NCBI GenBank assembly: GCA_024653225.1
Contig: JANLGA010000069.1
Location: forward strand, 1-9,566
Origin: Bacillota bacterium
GTDB lineage: Bacteria; Bacillota; Sulfobacillia; JABLXB01
Direction of reading: 5' to 3'
DNA length: 9,566 nucleotides
The notes beneath the pieces were generated by a model. It saw nothing but the letters and a program-made list of their open reading frames with translations. It was not told the DNA's origin and ran no database searches. The stretch's first letter is position 1; every line of letters starts with the position of its first letter. This document shows, one piece after another, positions 6,425 through 9,566 of this stretch. Position numbers and translations under genes: made by a program.

Positions 6425-6448
6425 GGGGCCGGCTCGCATCCCGGCCCC
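6425..6448 (+). terminator. Strong GC hairpin downstream of the small peptide gene, no U-tract
   Basis: GGGGCCGG (6425-6432) pairs perfectly with CCGGCCCC (6441-6448) around an 8-base loop. No T-run follows, so it is more likely a 3'-end stabiliser or the first part of a tandem terminator with the 6484-6512 hairpin than a terminator by itself. Confidence 0.4.
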
Positions 6449-6483
6449 GGGTCGCCGCCCGCCGTCCTCGGCCCCTCCTCGGC

Positions 6484-6512
6484 CCGTGCGGGTCTTGCCG
6501 CGCGGCTTTTTT
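6484..6512 (+). terminator. Rho-independent terminator ending the dnaB/small peptide unit
   Basis: CCGTGCGG (6484-6491) pairs with CCGCGCGG (6498-6505), an 8-bp stem with one G-U pair and loop GTCTTG. It is followed by C and six T residues (6507-6512). This is the only hairpin in the window with a full U-tract. The T-run also supplies the first bases of the next -35 box. Confidence 0.8.
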
Positions 6513-6539
6513 GACTTCCTCTCATTCATCTGCTATCAT
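6511..6539 (+). promoter_or_regulatory. Sigma-A promoter of the FAD oxidoreductase-purA unit
   Basis: TTGACT (6511-6516) and TATCAT (6534-6539) are spaced by exactly 17 bases, with TG at 6531-6532 giving an extended -10. The -35 begins in the T-tract of the preceding terminator. A start near 6546 would leave a leader of about 110 bases. Confidence 0.75.
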
Positions 6540-6626
6540 GAATTTGCCACTTTGAGGCATAGTACAGGTGTGAGAACGCTAACCCAGGTAGGAGCTCCCT
6601 GAGTCCTCATTTGGGTCTATTATTTT

Positions 6627-6647
6627 GCCTCCGAAAGGTCGGGAGGT
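6627..6647 (+). promoter_or_regulatory. Hairpin that could mask the Shine-Dalgarno sequence of the FAD oxidoreductase gene
   Basis: CCTCC (6628-6632) is complementary to GGAGG (6642-6646), the Shine-Dalgarno sequence 10-11 bases before ATG 6658, with a 9-base loop and a possible G-U closing pair at 6627/6647. A 5-bp helix is modest and may be chance in such GC-rich sequence. Confidence 0.3.
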
Positions 6648-6657
6648 CCGGAAGGAC

Positions 6658-8058
6658 ATGGGGCGGCGCGAAGACTACGACGTGATCATCGTCGGCGGCG
6701 GGCCGGCCGGGATATTCGCGGCCATCGAACTCTCGCGCAAGGGCGAGGGATTGAGGTGCCTTATAGTCGAAGCGGGTAACGACATCGGGGAAAGGATATG
6801 CCCGCGCAAGCTGCAGGCGGGCAAGTGCGGTGATTGTTCGCCGTGTTCCATACTCACGGGATGGGGCGGCGCGGGTGCCTTCTCGGACGGCAAGCTCACC
6901 CTGACATCGGAATTCGGGGGATTCCTGGGCGAGTATCTGCCGAAGGAGCAACTGGACAAGCTCATTGACTACGTTGACGGCATCTACCTGGAGTTCGGCG
7001 CAAGCAAGACTGTGTATGGGACGGACAGGGAAGCCGTCGCGGACCTGACAAGGGTGTGCGCCGCGGCCGGACTCAGGTTGTTGCCGGGTCGGATCAGGCA
7101 CCTGGGAACCGAGAGGTGCCCGGAGATCCTCAGGCGGATGCACGACTACCTGTCGGCCCGGGTTGACATCAGGACGCGTACGCCGGTCGCACAGCTGGTC
7201 GTGGAGGAGGGCGTCGTCCGAGGGGTACGCACCCAGTCCGGGGATGAACTCAGGTCGAGGTACGTCATCTGCGCGCCGGGAAGGCGCGGGTCCGAGTGGT
7301 TCTCCGGCGAGGCTCGGCGGCTCGGGCTCAACCTGACGACGAATCCGGTGGACATCGGGGTGCGGGTCGAAGCCCCCGCCGTTGTCCTCGACTCGATTAC
7401 GGACAAAGTCTACGAACCCAAGATAGTCTACTACTCGCACTCGTTCGACGACCCGGTGAGGACCTTCTGCGTCTGCCCGCACGGTGAGGTCGTGCTCGAG
7501 AACAGCGGGGGCCTCATGACGGTGAACGGCCACAGCCGCGCCGACTACGAGACCGACAACACGAACTTCGCCATACTCGTTTCCAAGACATTCACGGAGC
7601 CCTTCAACGAGCCGATCGCTTACGGCAAGTACATCGCAAGCCTGGCGAACATGCTTGGAGGGGGCGTGCTCGTCCAGCGGCTCGGGGACCTGCAGGCGGG
7701 GCGGCGCTCCACGCACAAGAGACTGCTCAAAGGCATGGTTCAGCCCACGCTCCGGGACGCCACCCCGGGGGATCTGAGCCTCGTGCTGCCTTACAGGCAC
7801 TTGATTGACATCCTGGAAATGCTGGAGGCCCTCGACAAGGTGGCCCCGGGCCTGAATTCGAGGCACACCCTCCTCTACGGCGTCGAGGTCAAGTTCTACT
7901 CGTCGCGGCTGGAGGTAGCGGCAAACCTGGAATCGAAGGTAAGGAACCTGTTCGCGGCCGGAGACGGCGCGGGAATAACGCGGGGACTGGCCCAGGCCTC
8001 CGCATCCGGGATCCATGCCGCGAGGAGTATACTGGAGAGGGAACTGAAGGCCGGCTGA
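6658..8058 (+). CDS. FAD-dependent oxidoreductase of the COG2509 type
   Basis: This 466-residue flavoprotein has an N-terminal dinucleotide-binding fold YDVIIVGGGPAGIFAA (GGGPAG at 13-18) and an FAD-contacting end, NLFAAGDGAGITRGLAQA, typical of the uncharacterised FAD-dependent dehydrogenase family COG2509. A cysteine cluster, C48-x8-C57-x2-C60-x2-C63, precedes GWGGAGAFSDGKL. It could be redox-active or bind a metal, but no such role is proven. The substrate is unknown. The frame is open to a TTG at 6625, but ATG 6658 fits better, with GGAGGT (6642-6647) before it and the flavin-binding strand following directly. It is the first gene after a promoter and 98 bases ahead of purA with no terminator between, so the two are probably co-transcribed. 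Confidence 0.88.
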   Translation: MGRREDYDVIIVGGGPAGIFAAIELSRKGEGLRCLIVEAGNDIGERICPRKLQAGKCGDCSPCSILTGWGGAGAFSDGKLTLTSEFGGFLGEYLPKEQLDKLIDYVDGIYLEFGASKTVYGTDREAVADLTRVCAAAGLRLLPGRIRHLGTERCPEILRRMHDYLSARVDIRTRTPVAQLVVEEGVVRGVRTQSGDELRSRYVICAPGRRGSEWFSGEARRLGLNLTTNPVDIGVRVEAPAVVLDSITDKVYEPKIVYYSHSFDDPVRTFCVCPHGEVVLENSGGLMTVNGHSRADYETDNTNFAILVSKTFTEPFNEPIAYGKYIASLANMLGGGVLVQRLGDLQAGRRSTHKRLLKGMVQPTLRDATPGDLSLVLPYRHLIDILEMLEALDKVAPGLNSRHTLLYGVEVKFYSSRLEVAANLESKVRNLFAAGDGAGITRGLAQASASGIHAARSILERELKAG

Positions 8059-8113
8059 AAGGGGAATCCGCTCGATGCTGGTTTCTGGCCCGTCAGGGGA
8101 TCCATGGGAGCGG

Positions 8114-8141
8114 ACGGCCGACGGATGAGTGAACGGCCGAC
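8114..8141 (+). repeat. Short direct repeat upstream of purA
   Basis: ACGGCCGAC occurs at 8114-8122 and 8133-8141, 19 bases apart, in the 98-base gap between the oxidoreductase and purA. Each copy contains the palindrome CGGCCG. It could be an operator with two half-sites on one DNA face or a chance feature of GC-rich sequence. No promoter is visible in the gap. Confidence 0.3.
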
Positions 8142-8156
8142 CGAGGGGTGGGGTAC

Positions 8157-9443
8157 GTGGCCGCTGTAGTCATTGTGGGAATGCAGTTCGGCGACGAGGG
8201 GAAAGGGAAGATAACCGATTACCTCTCGGAGAGGGCGGACATGGTAGTGCGCTACCAGGGCGGGAGCAATGCCGGCCACACCGTGGTCGTGGGCGGCGAG
8301 GAGTACAGGCTCCACCTGATACCCTCCGGCATCCTCACGCCGGGCAAGATTTGCGTCATAGCGAACGGGGTCGTCATTGACCCCGCCGTCCTAATAAGCG
8401 AGATTGACGGCCTGGCATCGAGGGGACACGACGTGTCGGGACTTCGCATAAGCCCCGCGGCGCACGTCCTGATGCCTTACCATCGGCGCCTGGACGAGAT
8501 GGAGGAAGAGGCGCGTGGCGCGAACAGGATAGGCACCACCAGGCGCGGGGTGGGTCCGGCTTACGTTGACAAGTATTCTAGGAGCGGCATCAGGATCGCG
8601 GACCTCATGGACGAGGCGTCCTTCAAGCGAAGGCTCGAGGTGGTGTTGGAGGAGAAGAACACGCTGCTCCGGAGGCTTTACGGTGACGACGGGTTTCGTT
8701 TCGGCGAAGTCTGCGAACAGTACCTGGGATACGCCCGCCGCCTCAGGCCCTACGTGGCGGACACCGTGCCAATCGTGAATGAGGCCGTGCGCTCGGGGAA
8801 GAGGGTCCTCTTCGAAGGAGCGCAGGGGACGTTCCTCGACGTTGACCACGGGACGTATCCGTACGTCACCTCGTCCAGCCCCACGGCCGGGGGCGCGTGC
8901 GTCGGCGCGGGCGTCGGCCCGACCGTCATAGACAAAGTGTTGGGGGCCGTCAAGGCGTATACGAGCCGGGTGGGGAGCGGGCCGTTCCCCACGGAACTGA
9001 CGGACGAGATGGGGTCGCGGATACGCGACAAGGGGAAAGAGTATGGGACGACGACGGGGAGACCAAGGCGCATCGGGTGGCTGGACGCCGTCATGCTGAG
9101 ACGCGCGGCGGTGGTCAACGGAGTAACCGCCCTCGCAGTGACCAAGATGGACACCCTCGCGGGGATCGGCACGGTGAAGATATGCACCGGCTACCGTACC
9201 CCGTGGGGTACGACGACGGACTTCCCCGCGACTCCCGACGACCTGGCCTCGTGCGAGCCGGTTTACGAGGAGATGGAAGGATGGCGCGATGAGGAGATCG
9301 CCTCCGCCTCGTCGTTCGAGACGCTGCCGACAGCCGTCAGGCGGTACGTGTCGAGGGTGGAGGAGCTCGTCGGGGCCCGCGTCGTGCTGCTCTCGGTCGG
9401 GCGCGACCGCTCGCGGACCCTGTGCCTGGAGGACGTGTTCTGA
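8157..9443 (+). CDS. purA: Adenylosuccinate synthetase
   Basis: This 428-residue enzyme joins IMP and aspartate using GTP to form adenylosuccinate, the first committed step to AMP. Visible signatures are QFGDEGKGK with catalytic Asp13, GGSNAGHTV with His41, GTTRRGVGPAY, FEGAQGTFLDVDHGTYPYVT and GPFPTEL. These residues sit at the family's expected positions when GTG 8157 is the start. That start also follows GAGGGGTGG (8143-8151) at a suitable distance and gives the canonical MAAVVIVG opening. The frame is open to GTG 8148, which would overlap that ribosome-binding site. Length is normal. It is probably transcribed from the promoter at 6511-6539 with the preceding flavoprotein gene. Confidence 0.96.
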   Translation: MAAVVIVGMQFGDEGKGKITDYLSERADMVVRYQGGSNAGHTVVVGGEEYRLHLIPSGILTPGKICVIANGVVIDPAVLISEIDGLASRGHDVSGLRISPAAHVLMPYHRRLDEMEEEARGANRIGTTRRGVGPAYVDKYSRSGIRIADLMDEASFKRRLEVVLEEKNTLLRRLYGDDGFRFGEVCEQYLGYARRLRPYVADTVPIVNEAVRSGKRVLFEGAQGTFLDVDHGTYPYVTSSSPTAGGACVGAGVGPTVIDKVLGAVKAYTSRVGSGPFPTELTDEMGSRIRDKGKEYGTTTGRPRRIGWLDAVMLRRAAVVNGVTALAVTKMDTLAGIGTVKICTGYRTPWGTTTDFPATPDDLASCEPVYEEMEGWRDEEIASASSFETLPTAVRRYVSRVEELVGARVVLLSVGRDRSRTLCLEDVF

Positions 9444-9453
9444 GCGGAAGCGT

Positions 9454-9497
9454 GTTGCCTCACCTAAGAATCTAAACGAAGGGGATTCGTTGCCTCA
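9454..9497 (-). repeat. Right repeat array, inverted copy of the left array
   Basis: GTTGCCTCA occurs at 9454-9462 and 9489-9497, period 35. Bases 9454-9470 are the exact reverse complement of 1-17, and 9484-9497 of 9-22. Comparing 9472-9497 with the reverse complement of 9-34, 22 of 26 positions agree without a gap. It starts 11 bases after the purA stop. Confidence 0.75.
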
Positions 9498-9507
9498 GAT
9501 ATTTTTC
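9470..9507 (+). terminator. Weak candidate terminator for purA formed by the repeat
   Basis: AACGAA (9475-9480) pairs perfectly with TTCGTT (9486-9491) around GGGGA. Beyond an unequal internal loop, ATCT (9470-9473) can pair with AGAT (9497-9500). ATTTTTC follows. The stem is AT-rich for this genome and interrupted, so termination would be inefficient, but no better candidate follows purA in the window. Confidence 0.35.
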
Positions 9508-9511
9508 TAAG

Positions 9512-9566
9512 GGAACGTGGCCGCGGAGGAGACGGTCACGTTCCGTATCAATATATCCTTCTCCGC
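9512..9566 (+). other. Strong palindromic hairpin with a loop-tail complement at the window edge
   Basis: GGAACGTGGCC (9512-9522) pairs with GGTCACGTTCC (9534-9544), 11 bp with one G-U. The loop sequence GCGGAGGAG (9523-9531) is complementary (one G-U) to CCTTCTCCGC at 9557-9566, at the very end of the window. This allows a pseudoknot-like or alternative pairing in RNA. At DNA level the arm could be an operator. The gene that follows is outside the window, so the role cannot be judged. Confidence 0.45.

Noticed and set aside
6607..8016. 469-codon open frame on the minus strand opposite the FAD oxidoreductase
   Set aside because: It is a codon-bias shadow of a clearly homologous + strand gene. 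Its translation is rich in R, H and P, with no recognisable domain and no ribosome-binding site.

Overview
The window is a compact, GC-rich stretch of bacterial core genome, all genes on the + strand. It looks like a high-GC, probably spore-forming Firmicute of the Clostridia or a related class. The evidence for this is the order rpsF-ssb-rpsR-(DUF2232 membrane protein)-rplI-lonC-dnaB, a LonC-type protease of the kind found in endospore formers, a tiny YjcZ-like membrane protein, strong AGGAGG-type ribosome-binding sites, and heavy use of GTG and TTG starts. The species cannot be named from this sequence.

Layout. Bases 1-51 hold two copies of a ~34-base repeat. A good sigma-A promoter (60-88) and a structured leader (about 95-218) precede rpsF (bS6), ssb and rpsR (bS18). 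A strong GC hairpin (1201-1225) and a possible second promoter (1311-1339) separate this trio from the DUF2232/YybS-like membrane protein, rplI (bL9), lonC and dnaB. rplI is tightly coupled to the gene before it, and lonC overlaps rplI by 4 bases. After dnaB come a 32-residue hydrophobic peptide gene (6303-6401), a rho-independent terminator (6484-6512) and an overlapping promoter (6511-6539). That promoter serves a COG2509-type FAD-dependent oxidoreductase and probably purA (adenylosuccinate synthetase). The window closes with an inverted copy of the opening repeat and a strong palindromic hairpin.

Function. The first part links ribosome assembly (bS6:bS18, bL9) with DNA replication (SSB, DnaB). 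LonC is an ATP-dependent protease. The second transcription unit joins a flavoprotein of unknown substrate to the committed step of AMP synthesis.

Main anomalies. (1) The 3' end of dnaB is broken. After Tyr395 about 43 bases seem to be missing, and the conserved end carrying the arginine finger continues in another frame at 6020-6124. The open frame to 6296 therefore ends in about 93 meaningless residues. (2) A two-unit repeat brackets the whole block in inverted orientation. (3) Several RNA structures lie between genes: the rpsF leader hairpin, the rpsR-distal hairpin, a hairpin over a Shine-Dalgarno sequence, and a hairpin with a loop-tail complement at the right edge.
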